Notes: generated by a model from the letters alone, not told the origin. A DNA stretch of 64,000 bases from an uncultured Oscillospiraceae bacterium (GCA_910587135.1 CAJULF010000009.1:12000-75999), one strand, 5' to 3'; shown: positions 17,249-26,569, counted from the first letter of the stretch. Made by a program: numbers and translations.

Positions 17249-19069
17249 TCAAAATCTCTCCTGTATAAAGCCGTAAAGCTCCTTTGCCTTTTCCTCGCTC
17301 ACCTTTGCGGCTGCGCGAAGCTCCTCAACCGTTGCCTGCTTCATTCCCTGCTTTGTCTTGAACGCTTTAAGCAGAGCCTGCGCCTTGGCGTTACCTATGC
17401 CGCTTATCTCGGTAAGCTCCAGCGTATAGGTCTTCTGCTTGTGCTTTACCCTCTGGAACGATATGGAATAGCGGTGCACCTCGTCCTGTATATTTGTCAG
17501 CAGATTGAACAGCCCCCGGTTGGCGCTCACCGATATTTCCCCGCCCGCCCTTGCTATGGCGCGGGTGCGGTGCTTGCTGTCCTTTACAAGCCCGAAAAGC
17601 GGGACGTCTATTTTAAGCTCGTCAAACACCTCAGACACCGCCGAAATGTGACCCTTTCCGCCATCGAGCAATATCAGGTCGGGCAGCGGAGCAAAGCTCT
17701 CGTCGCCGTCAAGATAACGCTGCATACGCCGCCGCAGCACCTCCTGCATGCACGCGTAGTCATTCTGCCCGACAACGGTCTTTATGTTGAAGCGCTTATA
17801 GGACGGCTTGAACGGTCTGCCGTTGCGGTAAACTATCATACCGCCCACCATTCCCGTATCTCCGAAATTCGATATGTCGTAGCTCTCGATTATATATGGT
17901 ATCTTTTCCAGTCCCAGAAGATTTTTCAAGTCCTCCAGCTTGCTTATCTCCTCGGCGGTGCGCCCCACCTTTAGCGCCAGATACTCCCCCGCGTTGCGCT
18001 TCGCGAGCGTGACCTGCGCCATTCCGTCACCGCGGTGAGGTATCACGAATTTCACCGCGTGCCCCGCCTTTTCCCGCAGAAGCTGAGTAATAAGCTCCAT
18101 GTCCTCAAATTCCTCATCGACGTATATCTCCTTGGGGATATCCTCACGCTCGGAGTAATAGTTCAGCAGGAAATCCCGCCGCATTGCGGGAGGGTCGTAC
18201 TCGTCGTCGATAAAGAAATTCTCCTTATCCACCAGCCTGCCGCCGACATACTTTATCACCGCGAAGCTCGCCATACCGACATTCTGCGCCACTCCCACGA
18301 TATCGTACTCCTGCTTGTAATCAAGTATCTTCTGGGACTGGGCAAGCCGCGTTATCGCCGCTATCCTGTCGCGCAGCCGCGCAGCCTTTTCAAACTCGAG
18401 ATTCTCCGCCGCCCGCTCCATCTCCTCGGTAAGCATATCCACCGAGGTTCTGCTGCCGTTTTTCAGATAATCCAGAGCCTCGTCTATTATCTTTTTGTAT
18501 TCCTCCGAGCTTATTTTGCCGCGGCACACTCCCATACACTTTTTTATGTGATGGTTAAGGCAGGGGCGCTCCTTTCCGAAAGCGGAGGGAAAGCTCTTTT
18601 TACAGGTAGGCAGCATATAGATCGTGTTTGCCTCCTCCACCGCCTGCTTTACCGTGTACCCGCTTGTGTAGGGTCCGATATAGTCCGCGTTTTCATCGTT
18701 GGTGTTGAGCGAATAGGTAATGCGCGGATAAGGCTCACGTGATATTTTGATATAGTTATAGCCCTTGTCGTCTTTCAGCAGAATATTGTACTTGGGCTGA
18801 TGCAGTTTTATAAGGCTGCACTCCAGAACAAGAGCGTCAAGCTCGGTCTTGGTGCAGATAAAGTCAAAATCATATATATTATCCACCAGTCTGAGCGTTT
18901 TTGCGTTATGCTGGGAATTATTGTGGAAATAGGTTGTAACGCGGTTTTTCAGCGCTTTCGCCTTACCCACATATATTATAAGCCCGCTTTTGTTCTTCAT
19001 CAGATATACGCCCGGCGAAAGCGGCAGACGATTTGATTTATCCCTCAGATACGGAAGCCGATCATTCAT
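17249..19069 (-). CDS. uvrC: UvrABC excinuclease subunit C
   Basis: UvrC makes both cuts around bulky DNA lesions in nucleotide excision repair. The 606-residue protein has a GIY-YIG domain (about 13-95, SPGVYLMKNKSGLIIYVGKA), a cysteine-bearing region (about 150-190), the UVR motif (about 200-235), the RNase H-like nuclease domain (about 370-530, with LDGGKGHISA) and a helix-hairpin-helix end (about 550-606). The start at 19069 follows AGAGG by five bases; an upstream in-frame ATG would translate the adjacent repeat and is rejected. Confidence 0.96.
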   Translation of the reverse strand: MNDRLPYLRDKSNRLPLSPGVYLMKNKSGLIIYVGKAKALKNRVTTYFHNNSQHNAKTLRLVDNIYDFDFICTKTELDALVLECSLIKLHQPKYNILLKDDKGYNYIKISREPYPRITYSLNTNDENADYIGPYTSGYTVKQAVEEANTIYMLPTCKKSFPSAFGKERPCLNHHIKKCMGVCRGKISSEEYKKIIDEALDYLKNGSRTSVDMLTEEMERAAENLEFEKAARLRDRIAAITRLAQSQKILDYKQEYDIVGVAQNVGMASFAVIKYVGGRLVDKENFFIDDEYDPPAMRRDFLLNYYSEREDIPKEIYVDEEFEDMELITQLLREKAGHAVKFVIPHRGDGMAQVTLAKRNAGEYLALKVGRTAEEISKLEDLKNLLGLEKIPYIIESYDISNFGDTGMVGGMIVYRNGRPFKPSYKRFNIKTVVGQNDYACMQEVLRRRMQRYLDGDESFAPLPDLILLDGGKGHISAVSEVFDELKIDVPLFGLVKDSKHRTRAIARAGGEISVSANRGLFNLLTNIQDEVHRYSISFQRVKHKQKTYTLELTEISGIGNAKAQALLKAFKTKQGMKQATVEELRAAAKVSEEKAKELYGFIQERF

Positions 19070-19077
19070 AAAAACCT

Positions 19078-19270
19078 CTATTAAAAAGAATTTTCCGCAC
19101 CGCTGCGAGCGCCGCTTCGCGGCGTTCGCGCTATCTCGCCGTGAAAGCTCCGTTCCGCGGAGTTTTGCGCAAAAAGCAACATAATGCCACAAGCAATCAC
19201 GCGACGGCTGCGCAAAACCATGCTACACTCCTCTTTCACGGCGGATTGCGGAAAATTCATGCGTGGGCGG
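19078..19270 (+). repeat. Family B intergenic element, copy B1
   Basis: GAATTTTCCGCACCGCTGCG and the distal TGCGGAAAATTCATGCG form a 12-bp outer stem. Inside are GAGCGCCGCTTCGCGGCGTTCGC and AAAGCTCCGTTCCGCGGAGTTTT hairpins, and the tail CAGCGCCTTTGACTGCTCAA matches other B copies. It lies directly upstream of uvrC. Confidence 0.65.
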
Positions 19271-19349
19271 TCAGCTGATGTATGCTTTCAGCGCCTTTGA
19301 CTGCTCAACCTTTGTGCGGCTCTTGGCTGTTATGCTTTTAATGCATATG

Positions 19350-19465
19350 AACTTAAGCTGATTTTTGAAAGAATTTTCCGCATTGTTTAAATTTGAGTTT
19401 TCCGCACCGCTGCACGGTTTTCACAAAGACTTGCGGAAAATTCAGGCGCGGGCAGTCAGTTATTG
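19350..19465 (+). repeat. Family B element, copy B2 (truncated)
   Basis: AAGAATTTTCCGCA and TTGCGGAAAATTC again frame a shortened core that keeps only GCACCGCTGCACGG. The head GAACTTAAGCTGATTTTTGA resembles the heads of B3 and B4. Confidence 0.55.
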
Positions 19466-19548
19466 TCATTCATCTATTCCTTTATATTGTACCATTTTTT
19501 TCAACAAATTACAAGTCCCTTACGCTATTTTTTTACCGGGCAGCGCTC

Positions 19549-19577
19549 TTGACAATTTAATGCAATCGGACTATAAT
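19549..19577 (+). promoter_or_regulatory. Consensus promoter of the PHP / two-component unit
   Basis: TTGACA (19549-19554) and TATAAT (19572-19577) are separated by 17 bp, a perfect match to the sigma-A consensus. The expected transcript has a leader of about 95 bases before the ATG at 19677, containing CTACCGCCGGCTGATAGC. Confidence 0.85.
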
Positions 19578-19676
19578 ATAAATAATGATTTTTAGGCGGG
19601 TCGGTGTGATAATCAAAAGCCTACCGCCGGCTGATAGCTTATTTCCGATTTCTATAAAAGGCGGTTTTTAAAGGCA

Positions 19677-20369
19677 ATGTATAAGTATGAAACTCATCTG
19701 CACACAAAAGAGGGGAGCGCCTGCTCAACTGCGCCCGCGGTGGAAATGGCGCTTGCTCACAAAAAATTGGGCTACGACGGCATCTTTGTCACCAATCACT
19801 TTTTCAACGGCAACACCTCCGTGCCGCGGGAACTGCCCTGGAATGAGCGCGTAGAGCTTTTTTGCGTTGGCTATGAGCAGGCGAAAGCGGTCGGGGACGA
19901 AATAGGTATCAAGGTGTTTTTCGGGCTGGAATTCTGCGTATATCAGGCTGATTTCCTCATCTACAACATGGATAAGCAATGGCTGCTGGATAACGAGCAG
20001 CTTCTGATGTACTCCGATGAGCGGGAGCTTTTCCACACCATACGGCGGCTGGGCGGATTTATAGTTCACGCCCACCCTTTCCGCAGCGCCTCCTATATCC
20101 ATCACATCAGCCTGTACCCCGAGGATATTGACGCGGTCGAGACAATCAACGCGAGCCACAATCCAAACTCGCTTTACAACCAGCGCGCGGAGCTTTACGC
20201 GGATATGTACGGTCTGCCGAAAACAGGAGGCTCGGACTCCCACCATCTCGACAAGCTCTTTGGCGGCGGGATACTCGTTCCCGAGCCGATAAATGCTCCC
20301 GCCGACTACTTAAGGCAGATAAAGAACGGAACCGTCGTTCCTCTGGAAAGACGCGAAGATTTGATATAG
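19677..20369 (+). CDS. PHP-domain metal-dependent phosphoesterase
   Basis: This is a 230-residue PHP protein. Metal ligands are seen in ETHLHTKEGSAC (5-16), TNHFFNG (40-46), GLEFCVYQ (about 84), IVHAHPFRS (about 126) and GSDSHH (about 182). Family members act on phosphate esters or nucleic acids; the exact substrate is unknown. It differs clearly from the histidinol-phosphatase-like protein at 9361. The gene is driven by a consensus promoter, and the two-component pair follows 19 bp later. Confidence 0.85.
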   Translation: MYKYETHLHTKEGSACSTAPAVEMALAHKKLGYDGIFVTNHFFNGNTSVPRELPWNERVELFCVGYEQAKAVGDEIGIKVFFGLEFCVYQADFLIYNMDKQWLLDNEQLLMYSDERELFHTIRRLGGFIVHAHPFRSASYIHHISLYPEDIDAVETINASHNPNSLYNQRAELYADMYGLPKTGGSDSHHLDKLFGGGILVPEPINAPADYLRQIKNGTVVPLERREDLI

Positions 20370-20388
20370 TAAACAGCGAGGGGTGCAG

Positions 20389-21084
20389 ATGTTCAATATT
20401 CTTGTGGTGGACGACTACACACATATACGGCGGCTTTACGAATACACTCTTGAAAAAAACGGATATGTTCCGTTTACCGCCGCCAACGGAAAAGAAGCGC
20501 TGAAGTTGATGGAATCCACGCATATCGACCTTATCGTCCTGGATGTGATGATGCCCGAAATGGACGGATATGATTTTTTAAAGACTATCCGCGACAGCGG
20601 CAGCGAAATACCGGTGCTTATAATTACCGCCAAGGACAGCGCCGAGGATCTGCGCAAGGCGTTTATGCTCGGCACTGACGACTTTATGGTAAAGCCCGTG
20701 GACGAGATAGAAATGCTGCTGAGGATAAAGGCACTGCTGAGAAGGGCAAAAATAGGCGAGGAGCAGCGGCTCACCGTCGGCGGCACGGAGCTTCTGTACG
20801 ATTCCTTTACGGTCAAAAGGAACGGAGAAGAGATAACCCTGCCCAAAAAGGAATTCCAGATACTTTTCAAGCTGCTGTCCTTTCCGAACAAAACGTTTAC
20901 GCGGGCGGCTCTTATGGAGGAATTCTGGAGCATGGACAGCGAAAGCGAGGCGCGCACGGTAGACGTTCACATAAACCGTTTAAGAGATCGGCTGTGCGGC
21001 TGCGACGACTTTGAGATAGTGACTGTCAGAGGGCTGGGCTACAAAGCGGTGCGGCGGGACGAGCGGGAGGAAAAGGATTGTTGA
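20389..21084 (+). CDS. OmpR/PhoB-family response regulator
   Basis: The 231-residue transcription factor has a receiver domain (2-118), with the acidic pair VVDDY, the phospho-acceptor in VLDVMMPEMDG (near 50) and the conserved lysine in MVKPVD. A winged-helix DNA-binding domain (about 130-228) follows, with RTVDVHINRLR and VRGLGYKA. The ATG at 20389 has GAGGGG five bases upstream; an in-frame GTG two codons earlier overlaps that site. It overlaps the kinase gene by seven bases. The regulon cannot be told from this window. Confidence 0.94.
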   Translation: MFNILVVDDYTHIRRLYEYTLEKNGYVPFTAANGKEALKLMESTHIDLIVLDVMMPEMDGYDFLKTIRDSGSEIPVLIITAKDSAEDLRKAFMLGTDDFMVKPVDEIEMLLRIKALLRRAKIGEEQRLTVGGTELLYDSFTVKRNGEEITLPKKEFQILFKLLSFPNKTFTRAALMEEFWSMDSESEARTVDVHINRLRDRLCGCDDFEIVTVRGLGYKAVRRDEREEKDC

Positions 21085-22121
21085 ATTTTTTTAAAAGAAA
21101 AAAGACAAAACACCGCCTTGGCTTAAAGCTCTCACTGCTGATGCTGATAATTATATCGGCGGCGGACGTGCTGACCTTTTCCGCCGCCATAACCATAGGC
21201 ATGGTAACGGGCGGCACAAACAGCACTACGGATGTCATTGCCTCGGTGGTGTCCAGCATAATTATTGGGTTTCTGCTTTCCTTTATAATAGGCGGGATAA
21301 TCCTCAAACCACTTTCGGAGCTGATAGAAGCCACAAAGCGTGTTTCGGAGGGGGACTACACCGCGCGGGTGGAGATGGGCTGGAGCGAACGCCACACCAT
21401 CAAGGAGCTTTCCGCGCTTATACGCCGGTTCAACGAGATGGCAAAGGAACTGCGCAACACCGAGCTTTTCCGCAAGGATTTCATTTCCTCTTTTTCGCAT
21501 GAGTTCAAGACCCCTCTTGCTTCGATACGCGGCTTCGCACGGCAGCTTTATGAGGGAGGACTTACGCCCGAACAGCAGCGGGAATTTTCCAAAATAATCC
21601 TCGACGAAACGGAATACCTTTCGGCGCTGTCTGCCAACACCCTGCTGCTCACCAGTCTTGAAAACCGCGATATCGTTTCCGAAAAAAAGCGCTTTTCTCT
21701 GGACGAGCAGCTCCGCAGCTGCATGATAAGGCTTGAACCGCAGTGGTCGGAAAAGAATATCGAAATAGATATGGAGCATATGGAGGATATTTCTTTCTAT
21801 TGGAACGAGCAGCTTCTTGCGCACGTCTGGAATAATCTGTTTGACAACGCCGTAAAATTTACCGATGAAGGCGGATGTATAAAGGTGTCCTGCACCCGCG
21901 AGAGCGGCAGCATTATTGTAAAGGTATCGGATAACGGATGCGGGATATCCCCCGAGGCGCTTCCGCATATTTTTGACAAGTTTTATCAGGAGGACAGCTC
22001 GCACGCCACCAAAGGAAACGGTCTGGGGCTGGCGCTGGTCAAAAGAATAATCGAGCTGTGCGGCGGAACTATATTTGCCGAAAGCAGCGGGCAGGGAACT
22101 GTATTTACGGTCAGACTGTAA
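21078..22121 (+). CDS. Sensor histidine kinase
   Basis: This 347-residue membrane kinase is the partner of the preceding regulator. Two membrane helices (about 17-40 and 55-78) enclose a very short outside loop, too small for a classical ligand domain, so it may sense membrane state or a partner protein. A HAMP domain (about 78-130), the HisKA motif SFSHEFKTPLASIRG (about 140) and a HATPase domain (NLFDNAVKFT, VSDNGCGI, KGNGLGLALVK) follow. The start is TTG at 21078, with GGGAGG seven bases upstream, inside the regulator gene. Confidence 0.93.
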   Translation: MLNFFKRKKTKHRLGLKLSLLMLIIISAADVLTFSAAITIGMVTGGTNSTTDVIASVVSSIIIGFLLSFIIGGIILKPLSELIEATKRVSEGDYTARVEMGWSERHTIKELSALIRRFNEMAKELRNTELFRKDFISSFSHEFKTPLASIRGFARQLYEGGLTPEQQREFSKIILDETEYLSALSANTLLLTSLENRDIVSEKKRFSLDEQLRSCMIRLEPQWSEKNIEIDMEHMEDISFYWNEQLLAHVWNNLFDNAVKFTDEGGCIKVSCTRESGSIIVKVSDNGCGISPEALPHIFDKFYQEDSSHATKGNGLGLALVKRIIELCGGTIFAESSGQGTVFTVRL

Positions 22122-22293
22122 CATGGAAAAACGTCGGGCTTTGGCGGCAGAAATCTGTTATGTATATTGTGCCTTTATTGATTATTATAGATTTATGAGG
22201 TGTCTTGGATCAAAGCGGAAGCCCTTGGTGAATACGTGAGCCGCTTGCAAGAAGAACAGCAAAATAAGATACCCTTATCAACACACATATTAT

Positions 22294-22492
22294 CAGCTTG
22301 TAGAAAAAGCCTATTTGCCACGCAATGTCGTCGCATTAAATTTCAAACCGTGCGTATTTGCCGTACGGCAAATGCGCACGGTTTCCGATAGGCATGCGAA
22401 GCACAATGTAGCGTCAGTGGAGTGAAGCGGAGTATGACTATCGGAAATTTTGAATTTTTTTTAATAATCAGCTTTAGGTCAACCCTTATATA
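22294..22492 (-). repeat. Family A element, copy A6
   Basis: The copy begins CAGCTTGTAGAAAAAGCC, in reverse orientation. Arms are TTTCCGATAG with CTATCGGAAA, and the second hairpin contains TATTTGCCGTACGGCAAAT. Before it, 22122-22293 shows no gene. The copy runs straight into A7. Confidence 0.7.
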
Positions 22493-22686
22493 TAGTTTGT
22501 AGTTTAAAAAAGCCTATCTGCCACGCAATATCGTTGCATTAAATTTCAAAAAGTTCGTATTTGCCGTACGGCAAATGCGCACGGTTTTAGATAGGCATGC
22601 GAAGCGCAACGTAGCGTCAGCGGAGTATGACTATCGGAAATTTTGAAATTTTTTAATAATCAGCTTTAGGTCACCCTTTATTACAT
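22493..22686 (-). repeat. Family A element, copy A7
   Basis: This tandem reverse copy is nearly the same as A6 (TTTGCCGTACGGCAAA again). One arm has drifted (TTTTAGATAG against CTATCGGAAA), so the pairing is partly lost. A6 and A7 are probably a recent duplication. Confidence 0.65.
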
Positions 22687-22800
22687 ACAGAGTGATATTA
22701 TGTCTGTAATTGTCGTTTGAAAATGTCAATACTGTAAAATGCACAAAAATTTTGCACAAAATTTGTTTAAATCCGCATGAGGTTTTTTGTGCGGTTTGAC

Positions 22801-22829
22801 TTGAAAAATTAACTTGTGTGTGTTATAAT
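22801..22829 (+). promoter_or_regulatory. Promoter of the unknown polytopic protein gene
   Basis: TTGAAA (22801-22806) and TATAAT (22824-22829) are 17 bp apart, with a leader of about 65 bases ending in AGGAGG. Confidence 0.75.
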
Positions 22830-22900
22830 TTATATGTAGTATATTATGCCGTTTTGGCGGATATCTAACGTCGGACGGCAAGGAATTAGGAGGACTGTAT

Positions 22901-24400
22901 ATGTCAACTGCTGTTGCTGTAAACGATTCCTCAAGCGGAAAAACACCGATCAACAAGCTCATATCCTTGGGATTGATGGTTTTCGGCGTTATTGAGGCTG
23001 TTGTTGCTTATTTCCTGGTTATAGGTCCGCTGTTTATCAAGCCTGTTTACAATCAGGCGGCTGCCTATAACGAAAGCGGAGTAACCTGTATAGTGAAATT
23101 CTTCGGAAAGACCTTTGCCTCCGCGGATGAAATAGCGAACAATCAGGTCATTCTGTCGCTCGTTTCTACGGTTATAAATATTGTTATTATTTATCTGATT
23201 TTTACGGGCGCGCTTATTCTTCTGGCGTTTTTCTTCAACAAGGGCTATGCTTTTGCCAAGACCTACCTTGTGGCTATCTTCGGCACAAAAGCTCTTATCG
23301 GTATAATTCCGCTTATGGTGCCCTTCGCAAACATAAGAAACTCAATGAGAATATTCGGCATTGCCGATGCGGTTATCTGCATTGCTGTGTGTGCGTATTT
23401 CGTATACATTAACTCGATTGAATATGCAGATGATATGCTTATGACCCCCGACGAGATCGCGGCTATGAAAAAGCGCGGTATCCAGAGCGGAATCATGTTT
23501 GTACTGCTTACGCTTTCAATGATCTTTGAGGGTCAGGCTATGGGCGCTCTCGGCGGCGGAAACTGGTCTATTGCTCTCGGATGGCTTGAGCAGACCCAGA
23601 TACAGCAGGGACTTGTTCCCGCGGCATTGGTCGCAGTAGGTCTGATAGCTGCCGTCACTTATGTTCGCGGCGCGGATTGGGCTAATTTCTTCTTTTTCTC
23701 TTTTGGTGCTTCGGCGGCGGTATCCAACATTATCGCGCTCATCAACAGGATAATCTGGATATTCAATACATACAACCCCATGAAGAGCCTTGCTAACAGC
23801 GGCGACGAAGATGCTGTCGCGTGGATAGGCTCCAACGGAATGAACACCAGATGGTGGACAAGGACGATTTTCCTTATTCTTGCGCTTATTGGTACATTGG
23901 CGCTCACGGCGTTCGTATTTAAGGGTGTTATAAAGAAAGTAATACCCAAAATCACTCCCGATGACAAGAAAGCGGCAATATCTCTGCTCATATCCGCGGG
24001 TTCGGTTCTGCTGTGCTTTGTTCTGACTATCGTAGCGGTAACTATGTGGGATAAGCTGCTTTACGGCGGAGTAAATCTCGGCGCTATGGACTATATGTAC
24101 TATACGCTGTATGGCGGGATCACACTGTTCCTGCTAACCTCAATGCTGGGCGGGTTCGGATTTACAAAGTTCGGTACGCTGGCGTTGTTCCTTGTGGTTC
24201 TTGCTTCGGATTTCGAGTGTGTATTTGAGGTGTTCAATGCGAGAAACAACTTTATTGCTCTTAATGAGGGTATGGTTGGCTACAACTACATAATCGCTGC
24301 TGTGCTGTTTATTCTCGCAATTGTAAGCTGCTTCGGGCTTATTCCCATATTCGCTGTAAAAGATGTTGAAAACTATATGTACAACAAGCGTTTTGAATAA
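22901..24400 (+). CDS. Polytopic membrane protein of unknown function
   Basis: The 499-residue protein has ten to twelve predicted membrane helices, starting with one at about 20-48 and ending with one at about 460-485. A short cytoplasmic loop follows the fourth or fifth helix (about 172-193, DDMLMTPDEIAAMKKRG), and an Asn/Trp-containing outer loop lies near 300-320. I see no transporter signature and do not recognise the family. It has its own strong promoter and terminator, so it is a single-gene unit. The ribosome site AGGAGG lies seven bases before the ATG. Confidence 0.85.
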   Translation: MSTAVAVNDSSSGKTPINKLISLGLMVFGVIEAVVAYFLVIGPLFIKPVYNQAAAYNESGVTCIVKFFGKTFASADEIANNQVILSLVSTVINIVIIYLIFTGALILLAFFFNKGYAFAKTYLVAIFGTKALIGIIPLMVPFANIRNSMRIFGIADAVICIAVCAYFVYINSIEYADDMLMTPDEIAAMKKRGIQSGIMFVLLTLSMIFEGQAMGALGGGNWSIALGWLEQTQIQQGLVPAALVAVGLIAAVTYVRGADWANFFFFSFGASAAVSNIIALINRIIWIFNTYNPMKSLANSGDEDAVAWIGSNGMNTRWWTRTIFLILALIGTLALTAFVFKGVIKKVIPKITPDDKKAAISLLISAGSVLLCFVLTIVAVTMWDKLLYGGVNLGAMDYMYYTLYGGITLFLLTSMLGGFGFTKFGTLALFLVVLASDFECVFEVFNARNNFIALNEGMVGYNYIIAAVLFILAIVSCFGLIPIFAVKDVENYMYNKRFE

Positions 24401-24416
24401 TAATTAAAATTAACGT

Positions 24417-24450
24417 TTTCCCCGCAGGCTGCACTGCGGGGAAAGTTTTA
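24417..24450 (+). terminator. Terminator of the polytopic protein gene
   Basis: TTTCCCCGCAG and CTGCGGGGAAA form an 11-bp stem around GCTGCA, followed by GTTTTAT. Confidence 0.8.
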
Positions 24451-24487
24451 TACATCCGTTACGGTATGACAATATTATCGGGGAAAA

Positions 24488-24979
24488 TCACAGACTGATT
24501 TTCCCCGAAATAATTTTTTTCAGAAAATCCTCAAAGCTCTCCGCTGCCACCGACGTTTCCTCAAACTCCGGTTCAGTTCCATACACAACACGCCGACTGC
24601 CAATGTCTATCGCGTAAAATGAATATCCGCCCCTTACCGACAATAAAACAGGCAAATGACACGACCACCATTCCTTTACCGCAGCGACTTCGCTGTCGCT
24701 AAGTGCGGCTTCGGCGGATATCTGTTCAAATTCATTCCACGCGAACCCGTTCGGGTCGGCATTCTCCTTAAAATCATCGGGAAACAGAAACCACGAGCAT
24801 TCGTCACCCGACTCCAACCGCGAAAAGCTGCTCAAAAATCCGATATACTCAATATCCAATCCCGGATACCTGCTTAATATGGTGTGTTCGGCAATATTGA
24901 AGCTCTTTGCGGACGGCTCGATTCGCCAGCCTTTCTTTTCAAGCTCACTTGCCAGCTTGGCTGTCAAAAACATATCCAT
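24488..24979 (-). CDS. SMI1/KNR4 (SUKH)-like protein
   Basis: The 163-residue acidic protein has features of the SUKH superfamily, which includes many immunity proteins against toxic nucleases. These are an early region with IAEHTILSRYPGLDIEYIGFLSSF, a central WFLFPDD segment and the typical end GYSFYAIDIGSRRVVYGTEP with SFEDFLKKI. It begins six bases after the LacI-type regulator stop, so it may be co-transcribed with it. No toxin gene is adjacent. A house-keeping SUKH protein is therefore as likely as an orphan immunity gene. Confidence 0.65.
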   Translation of the reverse strand: MDMFLTAKLASELEKKGWRIEPSAKSFNIAEHTILSRYPGLDIEYIGFLSSFSRLESGDECSWFLFPDDFKENADPNGFAWNEFEQISAEAALSDSEVAAVKEWWSCHLPVLLSVRGGYSFYAIDIGSRRVVYGTEPEFEETSVAAESFEDFLKKIISGKISL

Positions 24980-24985
24980 ATCGCG

Positions 24986-25990
24986 TCAATCCCCTGTTGA
25001 ATCCCTTAAAATAAGCGAGTGCGGCAGCATATAGGTAGTGGTATCGGGAGTTCCGCTTTTGATATTTCCGATCAGTTTTTCCACAACTGTCTTGCCCTGA
25101 AGATAGCACGGCTGCTCGACCGTGGAGAGCCGCGGTATGAACATATGAGAATAGGCAATATTGTCAAAGCCGAAAAACAGCATTTCCTTTCCGACCTTAA
25201 TGTCATTCTGAATAGCATAGGTCATCGCGCCGATAGCAATGGTATCCGAAATGGAAAAAATCGCATCGGGCTTTTTGGCCAATCTCATAAGTTGCTCACA
25301 GCCCCTGGTTCCCGTATCAACGCCGTAATCTCCATAATAAATAAGAGATTCATCGATGTCAATGCCGGCATTTTCAAGCGCCCTTCTGTAACCGCGCTCG
25401 CGGTCAATGGAGGATTGGGAGCGTATATGTGTGGTAATCAGCCCGATCCGCCTGCACCCCTTACCGATAAGGTAGCTTGTCGCGTCAAAACCCGCACGCT
25501 CGTTGTCGACCGTCACACAAAGGATATCGCACCCCTCCATGCGCTCCAGACACAGCGCAAGATGATATTTTTTCGCAAGCCCCAGCACCGTTGCATTATC
25601 CTGCTTGGGCGCAAGAAGCACCGCGCCGTCGACTGCCTTGGAAAAGAGCATTCCCAACAGATGCATTTCATGCTCGGGGTCATCGCGGGTAGTGGCAATA
25701 AGTACATCGTAGCCCTCCGAATAGGCTGCGTCCTGCATACCACGCAGCACCTCAGAGTAGAAGCTCTGCTCTGTTGAGGCAATTATAGCAAGAATACGCT
25801 TGGTTTCACTTTTCCGCAGGTCGCGCCCCAGAAAATTGGGGCTGTATCCCAGTTCCTCCACGGCGCGGTTTACCGCCTGCACCGCCTCCTCCGAAACGTT
25901 GGTTTTTTTGTTCAGCACACGCGACACCGTTGCCACAGAAACATTAGCCGCCTTTGCCACATCTTTTATTGTAATATTCACAATGCTCAC
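24986..25990 (-). CDS. LacI-family transcriptional regulator
   Basis: The 334-residue repressor has the N-terminal LacI helix-turn-helix (ITIKDVAKAANVSVATVSRV, with VLNKKTNVSEE) and a periplasmic-binding-protein-like effector domain (about 62-330). It is expected to bind a sugar and an operator with a central CG. A candidate operator lies over its own -35 region, and a better palindrome lies in the leader of the ABC operon at 42.2 kb, which makes that operon a plausible target. Its GTG start is the outermost; a second in-frame GTG three codons later is also possible. Confidence 0.93.
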   Translation of the reverse strand: MSIVNITIKDVAKAANVSVATVSRVLNKKTNVSEEAVQAVNRAVEELGYSPNFLGRDLRKSETKRILAIIASTEQSFYSEVLRGMQDAAYSEGYDVLIATTRDDPEHEMHLLGMLFSKAVDGAVLLAPKQDNATVLGLAKKYHLALCLERMEGCDILCVTVDNERAGFDATSYLIGKGCRRIGLITTHIRSQSSIDRERGYRRALENAGIDIDESLIYYGDYGVDTGTRGCEQLMRLAKKPDAIFSISDTIAIGAMTYAIQNDIKVGKEMLFFGFDNIAYSHMFIPRLSTVEQPCYLQGKTVVEKLIGNIKSGTPDTTTYMLPHSLILRDSTGD

Positions 25991-26021
25991 TTCCCACTGA
26001 GATAAATTCGTTTATATTTAT

Positions 26022-26050
26022 ATAATACACCATTGGTTAAACGATTTCAA
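26022..26050 (-). promoter_or_regulatory. Promoter and possible auto-operator of the LacI-type gene
   Basis: On the minus strand TTGAAA (26050-26045) and TATTAT (26027-26022) are 17 bp apart. The -35 hexamer is part of TTGAAATCGTTTAACC (26050-26035), an imperfect LacI-type palindrome with a central CG that resembles the operator at 42245-42261. Confidence 0.55.
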
Positions 26051-26126
26051 TAGGCAATTTGCACAAAGAGCACAGAAAAATATTGTATGCGATTAAAAAT
26101 TATCGGTATAAAGGGAGAATTCTATT

Positions 26127-26226
26127 GAGGGCATTTCCAAAAATCGACTTGAAAAGGCAAAATTGACGACGCAGACGGCGTGCGCCGGCAATTTTGGCTC
26201 AAACAATATTTTTAGAGACGCCCTTG
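26127..26226. repeat. MITE-like palindromic element of a third type
   Basis: GAGGGCATTTCCAAAAAT is mirrored by ATTTTTAGAGACGCCCTT, and inside it CAAAATTG is mirrored by CAATTTTG around a GC-rich centre. Only one copy is seen here. The rest of the gap 26051-26126 and 26227-26430 shows no gene. Confidence 0.4.
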
Positions 26227-26434
26227 ATATAAAACGCAGATGACGTCAAAAAACTGCCGCAACATATTCAAATCACCTTTACAGAATGTGAAATAGGTAT
26301 GCAATGGTCCTGTTTTAACAGTTATTCCGCCTTTTTAGCTAAAATGAAGGCGCTTGTTTTCTCCACAATAAACTAATTTTTGGCATATTTTTTGTGCATT
26401 GTGCAACAAATTGTTGTTTTATTTGCAATTGCTA

Positions 26435-26463
26435 TTGTAATATTGCCGAAAATATGTTACAAT
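26435..26463 (+). promoter_or_regulatory. Promoter of hpf
   Basis: TTGTAA (26435-26440) and TACAAT (26458-26463) are 17 bp apart. The leader of about 100 bases contains possible TCCGC/GCGGA and GGAGG...CCTC pairings but matches no riboswitch known to me. Confidence 0.6.
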
Positions 26464-26569
26464 TGATATAGGGGTTATCCGCCTGCACCCTATACACCAT
26501 TTGTTGCACCATGCGGAAAACTTCTGACGGAGGCAATACCTCTGCAATAAATTATTGGAGGAAGATATA

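Noticed and set aside
22294..22686. Tandem repeats as a CRISPR array
   Set aside because: The units are about 190 bp with internal hairpins and no short repeats with unique spacers, and there are no cas genes.
26464..26569. hpf leader as a known riboswitch
   Set aside because: Some pairing is possible but I could match no known riboswitch core.
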